Counted from the stretch's first letter, positions 44,901 through 57,752 are shown. The stretch is DNA of 64,000 nucleotides from Aphanomyces cochlioides (GCA_019828595.1 JAHQRK010000006.1:1302001-1366000); one strand, 5' to 3'. Notes: generated by a model not told the origin, from the sequence alone. Program-made: numbers and translations.

Positions 44901-47900
44901 GACGAGCATGGAAGCAACGTCCGAACATGGAGCTTTGCCCAAGTTCACCAGATTACGCGACTACAGCACCATGAAGAACGGTTTGAAATTCAGTTTAACA
45001 GTGGCAAATCCATGTGGTATGGGATTATTGGTCACAAAGATATCATCTCTTGCCGTAGGTATGACTCTGAAGAGCGGGATGTCATCTTGACAACACTTCT
45101 CGACGCATGCATGCACGATAAACATGGTCAAACTGTTTCAAACGCTCATGAAATGTGTATTGGGATGCATATCGCTCCAACATCCTTAATTACATCCCTT
45201 TTGCCTCGATGCATACTCCGCTCGCCTGATGAGCATGCATTTTACTTTGGTAGTGATGGGTGATATTTTGCATGATGAGTCTTCACTAACTTCAATTGGT
45301 AGAATGGGGATGTACTACTTGAGCAAAATTTCTCTCTCACGAGATACATTTGTTGAAGCTGTCGAAGAATTCAACTCCAACTGTAATGTCAGTCGTGACA
45401 CGCAACTCCACTTCACCAGTGACCCAACATGGATGCCACAAGTTTGTAAAGAAATGGCCGATACGGTATGCTTTCTGATGAATTCATGGTCTAAGCCTCA
45501 TGTTAGCTTATGATGGCTTGTAAAACTCGTGATGTTAGACCTATTGTTGCCATTCTCCAAGCATTTTGCTGGCTTCAACACGCTCAAGTCAATGTGCTCG
45601 ATATGCCAGGATCAGGACTTCTAGAAATTCTTCTGGCTGTTTTCACAACTGAAAACGAAGCTGCCATATTCTGGGCTATCACGCTTTTGCACGCGCTGTC
45701 AGAAGATGCAACAGGATCACCTGTTGGAAAGGCAGTTGAAGTCGCCAACAAAAAACGCATTTTTCTAAACACTCGACTTGTCGACCATCTTCAAAAAGCG
45801 TTTGATGACTCAATGGCGCGACCTCTGTCCCTTTTAGCTGTCTCAATGTTTTTCGACTCAGTGTTCTCTACGTCCCGAGACTCAACCAATGATGCCCAAT
45901 TTACTGATCTAATTCTTACGTTCGGCAAAATATTTCCCCGCCTTCTTAGTATTCTTTACAATCCTAACGCTGTCGTCGGCACGTTTGAAGCGTGCGTCAT
46001 GATAATGAAGACAATCGTTGAAAATAGCGAGTGGACAACTCGCAGCGCAATATGCGATATGGCTCTGAATGGTACTTCACTCCCAAGTACAACAACTGAT
46101 GATCACTACTTTAGGCGGCCTTACTCTTCGGCATTTTTACAAAGGCGTGTTTGCCCCACGACAAGATCAAAGATTTGTACACCAATTTATCGCGTCGATA
46201 TGGATGACTGGACACGCACCTTCCTTTGATCTTCTCAAACGTATTCTTCCGGCAGGGTTTCTACGTATTCTTTCTCATCCTTCAACGAAAAAGATGGTAT
46301 GCCTCATTTAACTTCCATATTTTACACATTCTAGATGATTGACGCTTATGGTGATGGATTTCGCAACAGCAGTACCAATTCTAACCCACGCAGCTCGAAT
46401 TTTTCACGGAATTCAATCCAGTTCGATGAAGTGGATCTTGACAACAGCCAATTGGACTCTGCTGATCAAGTGAGCCAAAGACTATATCATAGACTGGAAC
46501 GCTTTCCTACAGCTACCGAGTTGGATATACATGCCCGAAATCGTAAAGGCAATTATCCATCAGAAACATCTCGAGACATGCACTTACTGGCTCATCTTCT
46601 CTTACATCCATTTGCCCTTCCCGATTTAATATGGAATCCCACGACTTCGCAAGAGCTCAAGTACGCCCTTGAAGAAGCTCTTTTGGATCACGAAGAAATG
46701 GTGTCATCTACGTATTTCACGTCGATGAACTTTGCGTGGAACCACTGTTCGTTTCGTGTCGACTATTCTAGTTTGGCAAAAGAGATCAAAGTAGATACAT
46801 ATTATTTGCGAATCCTCATGGATAACGTACACGACGGTGTAGTCCTGCAATCGGAACGAGTTGAACAGCGTTACCGAAACTCTTCGTTCGGAGACGTCGA
46901 CATGGACTTCCGAAGTCATTTTGCTGAGATTGTGGCCCATTCTGTGGTTGGAATTGCATCAAATCCGAAGCGATTCTTTGATTTATGCTATCAACGATGG
47001 CTTCAAGAGCTCCCGTTTTCTTGCAACGCAAGAGGCCCTGCGTTTCCTCAAGATATCGACACAGCATCAGTCGTTGGATTGCGCGATAACGCTGAAATCT
47101 GGTGCTTGCAACTGATGGTTGCAACATATAAGGCTTATTCTATTGGAATCGTTGAGGTAACTTTGCAGAGTTATTTCGAAGTCACTTTTCCTTGTAGGCG
47201 GAAAAGGTTGCTTTTGTTGTACGGATGCTTCGGGGAGAAACTCGTGCATCCATTATTGAAGAACTGCTGGCCTGGTTAAGCACCGTGGCGGCAGATAAAA
47301 TGACTTCTCACTCGCTTTTGACGAAGGAAAATATGGAACTGTTTTTGGACATGTCAACACTTGTTCACGAAAATACACCATTACAACCAATGAGCAACGT
47401 CATGTCAAAAAAGCTTAGGTCTGTCAAGAGCCTCAAGCAACTCCAACATCTAGAAGCCAACAAGTCAAATCCGTTTGCTTACTTCAATTTTTTCAAGAAA
47501 GGGGATGGCCACGAGTTTGGTGAAACAAATATTGACACAGTTCAAGACGATTTTCATGGAGAAGTGTATTGGTGAGTTTCATCCTTGACAAGCTTCGTTT
47601 TATATTTATTATTGTAGGTATGTTATGAGAGACAATGACCTAAACAGCATATCTGGCCCACACCCTGAAAGTATTTTGCATGCTATCTGTTCTACTAAAG
47701 GCTCCGACTGGTCGAAGATGCTGCTGTCCATGTACAATGAGCTTGCACCTGAAGACCGAGATTGGCGTCCGCTCCTCCGTGTTCCACGTGTCCGCTGGCG
47801 TCTTTTCGTTCAGTCGCCATTCCATGTGAACGTGTGTATCTATACAACATCTCTGGTACTTTTACACTTATTGCATCGTTTAAATGCATGTATAGGTTCA

Positions 47901-50900
47901 ATCTCTAGTCGAAGCTGAAATTGACCGCACTCAAGCAGGTCTTAAGCTTCTACCCGTTCCTGCTGTATGCATCTGTCTAATGAGCAACATATTTACATTA
48001 CTTTTAGGGAAAGAGGTATCTTAGCGATCCATTTTCGCTTGCGTGTGTTGTTCAACTTCTTCTGTGCGAAGAAACTGATATCGTCGAAAGCGCAATATCT
48101 ATCTTGAGTCGCCTGATAGCATACAATGACGCAACGGTACTTTCAACATGAAGCCCCCTTATTGACTTGGAGTAGGCAACAAATTTGTACTGTTGCGGCG
48201 CAATTTGGTTTATGTTTGCCAGCGCAAGTCGCGTCTCGTTTTATGAGCATGCTAAAGTGTTAGAGCAAACCCACCGTCGACAAAGCGAACACTCTGCGAA
48301 GAAGAGTATTTTGTTGGGATTGCTGCCAGAGGCTCTAGTCCGCATTTTGGACTTGGAGGGTCCAGCAGCATTTGCGGATATTTTTACATTTCGCGCAGTT
48401 GACCGCCGAGTCTTGTGGACCGAAGAGATGCGGGACCATTTACATGATATGTTGCAGGAGCATCTTGCCCCATTCATTTGCCGTTTGCACCAAGACAGCA
48501 CAGCCCTGTGAGTGATTTGCTGATCGTAATGTGTTCATGCAGTGTAGGTTTGAATATTCACCAATGCCGCCTGTGATCTACTCTCAACTTCGTGATGATA
48601 TTTTCGTCTACAACATGCACTTGTCCAGACTATTTCCTGAAGATTACGAACCAGCTATGGCTTCCTCGCATGCCGAAACTCAACCCGACGACTTCGATGA
48701 CGACGAGTTCAATGATCTGGACAATCAGGATGAAGGCAATGAAGCGCCAATAGAAGCTATAAACTCATCTCGTGGCCGAGTTATTGATGAAGTTGATGAC
48801 CCGTTGGCATTCATGCGAGCTGTTCACAGTACTTGGCGACAAGAAATTGCTGTTGCGGAGGGTAAGAGTATTACAAAGATGCCGCTTATAACACGAATTA
48901 GGACGTATGGCCAAAGATATTGCCCGTCAAGTCCTTCAAATAGATCCATCGGAGCTAGAACAGGAACAGGATAACGCCTTCCTCCGAGCGCGATATCGAG
49001 CTGTGTGCTTGAGCGAAAATGTCGATGTCGAAAAACTAAATGAGGCATTCATAGTGCTCAGCTGTGTGCCAGACAGCACATGTGAACTGGACAAACTCCC
49101 TCATAAAACTCTCTCTCTATTACTGAGAACTCAACTCCTTTTCTATGATACTTTTCCGTCATCATTTCAATCGATTCCATACGACGCCTATGGTATTTCT
49201 CACTGTATATTAGTCTCATAATGCTTCTAGATTTGTTACTCAAGCTTTTGGGTCAGTTCGACTTTCGAGTTGACATTGAGAACCCTGAGTACTCAATTGA
49301 ACACGACGCACAAGCCATGGAGCTCTTGTCGTTGACGATGGAACTGCTACTCGCAACAATGATTTCGTCTCCTTGGAACGTGGAGCAAATGCTGAGGTCA
49401 GATATAGCTTACCTCTCTGGATTCCTGACATTATTCGTTAGAGCGAAAGGCCTTTCAACTATCATTGAGATTGCGGATTTATGTCGGAAGTCTCAAACGG
49501 GGTGGGTATCGGAGCAGGACTCGCATTTCGACTACATTGGTGGCCTGAGTTTCCGAGTATTATTGGCAGTAGCCAACACGGATGTTGGTAGGGACGAACT
49601 AGCGTTCGAACATCAAAATTCTGCAAAGAAAGAGTCGATTCGACCTGTCGTAGCGATTGTGAGTGAGCTCATTCGACAAGACCTTGGCAATATGAACATG
49701 ACAATTTTGGCGCTTGACATCCTGAGCCTAATGGCACGACAAGAGACTTCCCAAGAATGCATTTTGAGCTCGACGCTAGTGTTTTGGCATGCGCTTCAGC
49801 TCATCATTGTCTATGGCAATCAACCAGCCAAGAAGCAGCTCGTCTGGGCTGCTCTACGATGCGTTCGTGTACTCGCTGGCTTGGACGGTGACTCCAAGTC
49901 GAGGCCTGGCGTCCAAATGGCGCTGACCAAGCTTATTCCAATGTGGACACCAGCATTGCTCATTACAGAGCATGTGGACACAATCATTTCAAGTGTGTTT
50001 AGCGAACTACGCGTGCCCCAGTACATATGGTTTGAAGATATGCGTCTCGAAGTCAAGGCCTACTTGGACACTTTGCTGGAATTTCAGGTCCCAACCAGAT
50101 CATTTGAAGCCATCGCTAGCCAATTTTCGTTCGACGCTCTCGAAGGTGAACCTGTTGTGGGGGGAATCTTCCTTCAAGTGTACAAGGAAGGCCCTGTACG
50201 ATCTCTTCCTGCTGCTATCGCCATTGAATTCTGCGAGCTTTTGCTTGTCTTCTTGTATGAGCATGCGCTTCCGAACCGACCACGATACCATGAAACATTG
50301 CTTGCTCTCGAATGTTTTGCCTTACTCACCGAAACTAGTCCCATTGAAGTGCAGCAGAGTTGCCTCCAGTCGTTTTCTGAACCGCCGTTGTTGCACGCAT
50401 TGGGTCTCTTCATGACCATGGGCATGCCGAAATCGAATGGAAGCTTCGACGTCGACGCTGTTCAACGCCGTGATATCGCCATAACGTGTATGCAAGCATT
50501 AGCTCGCAATTGTGATGCTACAGTTTTGAATCCTCTCAAAACATTTTGTAAAGACATATTGGCCATGGCTGAGCTTCAAGCGGGAGAGAACGACTCAGCT
50601 TTACAATGCCTGAGAGAACTGTGTGAAGCTAGCGACGATATTTGTATTCATGTGCTTCAGACGAAGGTCTGGCTTGAACTTCTCTCAATGACAATCCAAG
50701 CCAAACACTACGTGACAGAGGATGCCCATGTAGCCGCGGAAACTCTGTGTGCTCCAGCAGCCGAGGTATAATAACTACGATGACTTGTAGTTGATGAGTT
50801 TGAAAGGTGTGGTTTACCCTTTTGAATGGATCTGACGATGTCCGATCGATCGCTCTCACTCAACTGAAATACTTTTTGCCCTACGCACTTGTGCATTCGC

Positions 50901-52470
50901 TTGCCGAAGATCCAGACATCTTTTTCGATGAATTTGAGGTGTGAAAGTGTCTACAGGATTCACTCATATTTTATAGGAATCTGCACATGATGCTGAGTTG
51001 ATTTGGAACGATGACATTCGAAGTGCCGTCCGCATGCATTTGGACGAAGTTTTGTCGAAGGCAGAGCTAACATTCCCCGAAGATCAAATGGACTTCAGTG
51101 CATGGGACAGTGGAACTATAGTTGGTGACTTATACCTGGATCTGTTCTTGCAAAATCCTGAAGCGACCCGACTGCGACATCCAGACCACATTGTCAATCA
51201 ATTACTGATGGTTTGGCGTCAAGAAATGGCAAGTATTATACCTCTTGCTGCTCAGTCCATGATCGACGCACCATACACATTGCCGTACTTGGTTGAACAA
51301 CAAATTGGCAACGCCGCACTCCTGAACAAACTCACAAATGCTCTTGTCTTCATTTGGCGGGTGAGCCCCGTCGTAACCACCAGCATTAACTTCTATTCTT
51401 ACGCAGGAATATGTCGATGTCAAAGCATCAATGGAAGAGAATGGCTTGTGTGAGGAGCTGCTAAACGTTTTGAAGCATTGCCAGGCAGAAAGAGCTATTG
51501 GATTTCCCCAAACATGTGTCTTACGACTCATTCAAATTTTTGCAAGCAATAACCATTTTGATTCGACTGATTGTCTGCACTCTCTTTTCGCCCCACTTGC
51601 TCGTAAACACCAGGACCCAACTTTGGTGCTCGATATCACACGCACCATCATCGAGGTACACGACGAATTTATCATCACATCGTCATAGTCATGTAGAAAC
51701 ATTTGGGCAAACCGAAGCGCCAACAGTCATACTCAGCCTTACAACTCGTGCGCGAGTTGGACGTGCTCCATGTAATTATGGGATACGCTGAAGGCACAGC
51801 CGATATGGCAAATGTGCGTCGACCTGTCGAATGCAGAGCTTCTGCCAGTTCTATCATCCGAATGCTACAACCACTGGAAGACCCTGAAGGTGGCAATATT
51901 CCTGCCACAGCCCCAACCACTCCACATGTGGGTGGTGTAATGCACAACATGAGGGCTAGCATCGGTGCACCGCCACTGGGGACAACACAGCGGCAACCAA
52001 TTGGTAGTGGAAGAAGGCGGGCGAGCATGCCCGAGTTGCATCCTGTCAGTGTGCCCCAGCAAACGCATGTGGTCCTACCCGAGCGCCCCAAGCCGACTCC
52101 ACTGATAATCCCACAGAACCAAGTCGTGCCTCGTGTTCGAACGCCTGTAAACCATCCATATGGTCGTTTCCGCTCGGACATGCCGTCACGCCAGAGAAAG
52201 ACAATCTCAGAGGTCAGCATCGACACCCACAGTGTATCGGTTGATTCTTTCATTGCCCCTCTGCCTCCACCACAATTTGCAGCCCCCGATTCGGTCAACC
52301 AAGCTACCGATATTTTCGGCAGTGAACCGTTTTCAAACTCGACATCATTCCATAATCATGGACTTTACTCTGACATCTCAGAAGAAAGCTCCGAGTTTGA
52401 AGTTGACGATCCTTCAGAAGCCAACTTTGAAACCAACGAAGAGGAGCATGAAGAAGAGTACGATATATGA
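41926..52470 (+). CDS. RME-8/DNAJC13-like endosomal protein, about 20 or more exons, J domain without HPD
   Basis: Starts MDQFTDRFLVIKAKWSGKTE at 41926, matching the RME-8 N-terminal repeat (KAKWSGK ... PKTGTITNEWSYDAISSV). Intron 1 is 42106-42146. A later exon has FDIEFVSGLRRTYYTPHRDA (about 42970), typical of the family. IWN-type repeats occur at 46629 (LIWNPTTSQELKYALEEAL), 50026 (IWFEDMRLEVKAYL) and 51000 (LIWNDDIRSAVRMHL). A GYF-like stretch is near 47570-47680. The J-domain position (48905-49215) is recognisable but lacks HPD. Introns are 40-60 nt. About 3,000 codons, longer than the animal and plant proteins. RME-8 binds PI3P endosomes and recruits Hsc70 for clathrin and retromer traffic. 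Exact exon borders are not fully resolved. Confidence 0.82.
48905..49215 (+). other. degenerate J domain inside the RME-8 homologue
   Basis: The exon reads MAKDIARQVLQIDPSELEQ, then a helix ending RARYRAVCLS, then ENVDVEKLNEAFIVLS, then LSLLLRTQLLFYD. In the family this is helix I, helix II, loop with HPD, helix III (NKAY), and the conserved ILFN segment after the J domain. Everything aligns except that the loop is about eight residues shorter and HPD is absent in all three frames. HPD is what triggers Hsp70 ATP hydrolysis, so this protein should not act as a classical cochaperone. The flanking exon (HSTWRQEIAVAEGK) supports the alignment. Confidence 0.65.
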
Positions 52471-53881
52471 AGAATGTCTTCATAATTTATTGTCGATTTC
52501 ATTCTAAATTGTGAGAGGGGTCTCAAATGTATCGATTTTTCAAATCGATCTGCAAATCGATCAGCCAATCAGAATCGAGTATTTACCAAGTTCACGCAAA
52601 ACACACCTATACACACGTGAATTTTATTTGGCCAATTTATGTTACTTTTCATTTATACTTGACTTCAGTATGATGAAATCGATTTGGAAATGAACTCAAT
52701 TTTGGTAGAAAAATACAAATTTGGGTGAAAAAGACAATACATGAAAATACATCTGCTTTGCATAATTCAGCGCGAATGAAACGTCTTCTTAACAGTGAGG
52801 ACCTCAAATCCACCGAAGTCAAGTCACACAACCCAGAGTGCTAGAACAATCGACAACTCAGAACAGACGTCTCCCGGTTGACCAAGTCATAATGATCCCT
52901 ACATCCCCTGAACTCTTTTGTAGACGCTGGACAATCACCACAAACCTCGATCGCACATCTAGAAGTAATCAGTCCCATGATTTTACCTTCAGGTCAGCTG
53001 TAAAGTAGGCCTTGGGCGAACAATTTTCCCGCTGAAATTCGTTGGACAATTTTGATGCTGTTGATGCAATGCCATCGCGATTGTCCAACTGCAGCTTCAA
53101 ACTGGAGACTCGCTAAGTTCACACTTCCCCATCGATGGAGACATCATTTTGAATGAAACGTTTCAAACGCGTTGTGAACAGCACAATATTGTCCAGAACA
53201 AACTGACCACATGAGATTGGTAAGTGGGATAATTACAGTCGGAACTCGATTTAACGAACCCTTCAACTTAATAACTTATAAGAGGTTTTAGTTCTGAGGG
53301 AGGGTGCCATGTGTATAAGATTTCAAGGGCTTTGGATCGAGTATTCACGTACTAAAGTTTATCTGCATAAATGAATATTTAACAAAATATTAATAATAAA
53401 AAGGTATTATATTATAGTGGGTACGTTAAATGGAGTACCGACTGTAGTATCGAAAAGAAAAATGAGTGGATACATAGGCGCTCACATAAGCATTAGCCTT
53501 GTTCCAGCTCGCGATGACAATGCTTCAAGATGCTCAGGCCACTTAAGAGTTTTTTTACGGGAAATTCCGCTGTCTTGGTTGAGCATAAGTGCTGCGGGAA
53601 AGCGTAACGTTACCTGGTTGAGTAAGAATAGTGGTACGCATCGATGTGAAATGATGTAGATTAGTCTGAGATCCTACATTCGTGACATGCTGACGTTAGC
53701 AGACGGATGTGCTATGGCAGGAAGAATTGCATTCCATATTCTTGGTTGATCGAATCTCTGCTCAATTTTGCCAAATATTGTAAATGCCGCAAAGCCACCA
53801 GGTTGAAAATGTTTACGAATGAACAAAGGCTGAGTGTAGCAGGTCGAAGTGCGACAATCTATATGGATTAATCACAAGAGT
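52471..53881. other. intergenic, AT-rich, with a dispersed repeat
   Basis: Holds repeat copy A (about 52555-52735). A short plus frame at 53417-53659 has no supporting features. No RNA genes were recognised. Confidence 0.4.
52555..52735 (+). repeat. dispersed repeat, copy A
   Basis: Shares TCAGCCAATCAGAATCGA, CACGCAAAACACAC and GATGAAATCGATTTG...AAATGAA in the same order and orientation with 54256-54385. Probably two copies of one degenerate non-coding element. Confidence 0.5.
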
Positions 53882-54122
53882 TGTCCTAGCATGGCAAAGG
53901 TCTTGTGCATGGGACTGGCGTCAGCGACAGCCGCTCGAATCCAGTGAATGATTAAATTTTAATCATTCACTGGATGGGGGGGAAGGTCGCGTCAGCGGCT
54001 GTCGCTGACGCCAGTCCCATGCACAAGACCTTTCCCCTGTGAATGAATTTAATCATTCACTGGATTCGAGCGGCTGTCGCTGACGCCAGTCCCATGCACA
54101 AGACCTTCGCCATGCTAGGACA
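53882..54122. mobile_element. foldback element with 75-bp inverted arms and a third partial arm
   Basis: Bases 53882-53956 and 54048-54122 are reverse complements over 75 bp with one mismatch. Between them, from 53957, lies a further partial arm in the same orientation as the right one, so the left and middle arms form an immediate palindrome around 53939-53975 (ATCCAGTGAATGATTAAA and its complement). The arms share GACTGGCGTCAGCGACAG words. No open frame. Such structures are typical of foldback transposons or MITEs and can extrude as cruciforms. Confidence 0.75.
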
Positions 54123-55703
54123 CACAAAATTTGTTTTTGTAGGAGTATTGTGCTTTTGATACAAAATTGTGAGGAACGGTTTGAATCGACTGAGGTTTCG
54201 AATCGATTCTGAATCGAACAGGATTCTCTGATTGGCTAGAATTAATAATTAAAATTAGTCAGCCAATCAGAATCGATCAATGACTCACGCAAAACACACA
54301 CTGACACACACCAATGAAATCGATTTGAAAATGAATTCGCATTTTGGTCAAATCCACAAATTTGGTTGAAAATGACAATATCTCTCCGGGAAAGTCGTGT
54401 TCCCTGCGATCAAATTCTGTCGAATTGTTCTTGCAAACTGGCGTTTTTGATACAAAGTTAAGGTCCAAAAAGTGAATTTTGACGAGCAAGAGATTCCAAT
54501 TGCAGGTACGAAAGAGGACAGGCAGACCAACTGTTTTCGTCCTCAACAGAGTCCATCATGACTTCATTCCAGCCTGAGTCATCATGCATCGGGAAGGCGT
54601 CAAAAATCCAGTGAAGACGCGAGAGAGTCGACGGAGCACTTTGGACGGCGCAAATTGCGCCGCGCAATACAAACATGTGAAAAGCTGTGTACAAAGTGGG
54701 AGGATGTTCGACTTAAGATTAGACAATGCATTGATTCCACTCAACCAGGACAACATTCATGAAGAGACAGAACAACTGCTCCATCAAGAGCTCCTGCTCC
54801 ATCAAGAGCACGCAATCAAGAGAATTAGACATCCAATACCAGTAGGCTCGTGAACACCACTTGACCCCCGGCGTTGTCAATTTGCATTCCATCACATAAA
54901 TATCGAAGCGAGCAAGATATGACTTCTGATCATTGAATGCATCTTCGAGAACACCAGAGAATGGCAGGAAAAAATGCATCAGGTGAAAATGCCTTCAACT
55001 TGGTTTGCTTGTTGGCGCTGTTCTCCATCATGAATGCATTCAATTAAAGCATTATCCACCTTGTTGTTCTACAAATGTAGTTTCAGCAGATGTACCTAGA
55101 ATGGAACCTTATTCATATATATCAGCCCATCCATCATATGCTCTCGCACGACTCCAACTTCTTGGTGACGAAAATGATATCCACCTCCAGTGCAATTGCT
55201 ATCAGTACGAGCTGCCATCGAGGCTAATTTCTTACACAGGGAGTATGACATGAATCGAAGACGGTAAGCTGATCTTCGGTGGGTTTTGTAAATGGTGTAC
55301 AATAATACTCGGTCGGAAGAGGATTTTAATGGAGTGTCGAAGACGGAGTCATATGCTCATCAAAGCCCCTCTCGAATTCCAGTGAAAGAGGGGGAAGGGC
55401 GAGAACCAAGGGCGGCCTGGCAAAACTCCTTAATCTCGCTCTGAGGCGTCATCAGTGGATTTATCTGAAGGCAATCTCGTCGAGCCTGTCGTTCCATTGC
55501 ATGTCCTGGCGGTTTTTCCAATGACGAGTCGTGTGTTCGAGTTGGTGGACGTGATCAAGACGTTTTTTACTTGATTTCTAGCGCGTTTCAAACGCATTTG
55601 AAATTGACGTTCCTTTGCTGGTCCGAACCATCTGACCAGTTTGCACATTGCGATTGGAGGTTCACTGGAAATCCATTTCACTTTTCACGTCGGTGGAGTA
55701 AGC
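54123..55703. other. intergenic up to the bZIP gene
   Basis: Contains dispersed repeat copy B and a 10-bp hairpin CTGATTGGCT / AGCCAATCAG (near 54228-54270). Several overlapping short frames at 54550-55300 lack start context or domains. The last 200 bases are the probable promoter of the bZIP gene. Confidence 0.4.
54256..54385 (+). repeat. dispersed repeat, copy B
   Basis: Shorter version of the repeat at 52555-52735, with the same ordered words (TCAGCCAATCAGAATCGA, CACGCAAAACACAC, AAATCGATTTG). It lies 130 bases right of the foldback element. Confidence 0.5.
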
Positions 55704-56426
55704 ATGGCGATGGTCCAAGCTACGTCGATGGGTTTCTCGCCATTTCATCCAAACCACGCCTCCACGACTACTATATCAACTGCACGAGAATCGGTTTACT
55801 CGACAGAGTCGTCGAGGAGCCCGAGCTTTGCCAAACGATCCGCACAAGACGCAGGACTCTCGCCATGTGTCAAGGAAGAATGGCCAGACATGGACTCACA
55901 CGTTGTGATAAAGAGCGAGCCGCAAGATGACATCTCGATCGATTTTGCTGACATTCGCGTCTCGCCGAGCGAAATGGATGATATTTTGAGCAAAGTCGTC
56001 CTCCACGTCAAGCATGAGACGTCCAGAGATCGACGACGCGAAGCCATCGAACGTCGCAACCGTCGTCGAAACATTGTACCGAAAACATCCCTCGACCATA
56101 AAGCATGGCTGGAGCTCAAGAGGCGAAAAAGTCGAATAGCTGCCGCGTCGTACCGCGAAAAACAATGGACCAAGCTCAAACTTATCAAGGAAGAGATCTC
56201 GCTCTTGCTGACACAATACCCCTCGCTCCAGTGCCCGCCTTGGATTCCATCCCATGCCCCCATGCTCACGTGTCGACCCGACGAGTCAAAAGAAGAATTT
56301 CGGAAGCGAAAGAATCGGGAATCCGCCGCATTGTCAAGGAGACATCAGCTGGAACAGCTACAGTTTTTCACATATCAACTCGAGCGTCTCCGGCAACTCA
56401 CATCAGTGTATAAACCCAGTAAATGA
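55704..56426 (+). CDS. bZIP-type transcription factor with two basic regions
   Basis: 240 residues from the ATG at 55704 (an in-frame upstream codon at 55641 is less likely). The N-terminal half is Ser/Asp-rich. Two bZIP-like basic regions follow: LKRRKSRIAAASYREKQW (138-155), where Ser143 stands in place of the invariant Asn of the N-x7-R signature, and RKRKNRESAALSRRHQLE (200-217), with a proper Asn204-x7-Arg212. Leucine heptads are short after both (L219, L226). Oomycetes are known for bZIPs with substitutions of that Asn. The frame may continue by splicing at 56420 (CCA|GTAAATG) into exons at about 56491, so the C-terminus is provisional. Acts in the nucleus on DNA; targets unknown. Confidence 0.75.
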   Translation: MAMVQATSMGFSPFHPNHASTTTISTARESVYSTESSRSPSFAKRSAQDAGLSPCVKEEWPDMDSHVVIKSEPQDDISIDFADIRVSPSEMDDILSKVVLHVKHETSRDRRREAIERRNRRRNIVPKTSLDHKAWLELKRRKSRIAAASYREKQWTKLKLIKEEISLLLTQYPSLQCPPWIPSHAPMLTCRPDESKEEFRKRKNRESAALSRRHQLEQLQFFTYQLERLRQLTSVYKPSK

Positions 56427-57752
56427 GTTCGTACTTGTAATCCATCGTCTACTTCTCTTATCCATCTCTGCTTGACAACTCATTCCAGGTCCTGCGACGC
56501 ATAAACACGCGGAGTTCGGTTCAAGTCATCGTGATTTCGCTCGTGAATGGATGGCTGAGATTAATTCACACGATTTTTGAGTTCGTCACAGCAGGTATTT
56601 ACCACGTAATTTAATGGCTGTCTGAGGTAGATAAATGGTGGAAACTACCTCAAGAGTGGCTCGATCGCCACAAAAAGATCTACATGCCCTTCGACTTTAT
56701 CAACGCCCGATGCACAAATTTTTCCTCCGTCCTTGGTCTTCTCAAGTGTGAAAAAATCGTAGATGTTCATTTATGGCAGCGTGCTTTCTTGGAGCTTTCC
56801 CGTCGCCGTTCTTTACCCTGAAGAACCGAGAGTAATTGGCTTCTCAGTGGTGAACTTGCAGAATCGTGAAATGATTGAAAATCCCAGGTAGCGACATCAA
56901 GTTCTTCGCCTAATCCGACAAACCTTTCATCAGCTGCCTCAGTGCGATCTAATGAAGACTACAGTCTGTAAACTGTTACAATATACATGAAATGGATAAG
57001 AATGGAAAAACCTTGCGAAGCATTCATCCCCCGGACAGCTGAGATATTTTCTCGTAAGTGACTGCTAAGACAGTTTTTTTTGGCATCCTTGTTTTAGGCC
57101 AAAATTTGCTCCCAAGTACAGTTGTCTCTGTTTTGTCGATTTTGAGTCGCATTTCCATGTCATGCCACATCCAACAGACCGCGAATTTCATTGGATAAAA
57201 TATTTTTCGTCGCATTTTGGAAAAAGAAAAAAACTCTATTTTGATTGGCTACATCATCCCATAACAGTTTTGATTGGCTACATCGATCCGAGCTCAAAGT
57301 GTTCACCATGAGCTCAAAGGCTCCCTAACTACAACGGAGATGTAGTTGGTGGTCAATCCATTCCCGAGAGCGTATCGCAAAGTATCATCTCGACTAAATC
57401 TCGCATCACCAGATGCCGCTGCTGTCGCACCAACGACAAGACCACTGCAACTTCTGGTTTCATGGCAGCCAGAAACTTGAAAGACTCAAAAAGTGAAAAA
57501 GAGGTAAAATCTCATGCTTCATCCACTTTTGGAAAAAACACCCCAAAAGTGGATGAGAACAATTTTGATTGGCTACGTCTCATTCAAAAATCTACTTGAA
57601 AATATCTGGATGTGAAATTGTGGCGTCGACGTTATGGAAGTTACCAAGTGACCTCGAAATGAATCTTCAAAAGAGTCTCTGCATACAACAGGCACTTGCA
57701 TATTGTTTGCTGTTGTACTGTAAGATTTCAACATGGACTTTGCAGGGGGACG
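56427..57752. other. mostly non-coding, with possible exons at about 56491-56820
   Basis: After a CATTCCAG acceptor (56490), two stretches look coding on the plus strand: 56491-56590, and 56632-56822 reading KWWKLPQEWLDRHKKIYMPF to a stop. They may belong to the bZIP gene or to a small separate gene. Further right, TTTTGATTGGCTACATC-type words are repeated near 57238, 57272 and 57563. Nothing else was recognised. Confidence 0.3.

Noticed and set aside
43800..48180. Splitting the RME-8 region into several separate small genes
   Set aside because: Consecutive frames are joined by consistent short introns with GT...AG borders, and family motifs appear in the order expected for one protein.
57230..57600. 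TTTTGATTGGCTACATC repeats as a transposon
   Set aside because: Three short direct words without terminal repeats or target duplications; recorded only in the intergenic description.
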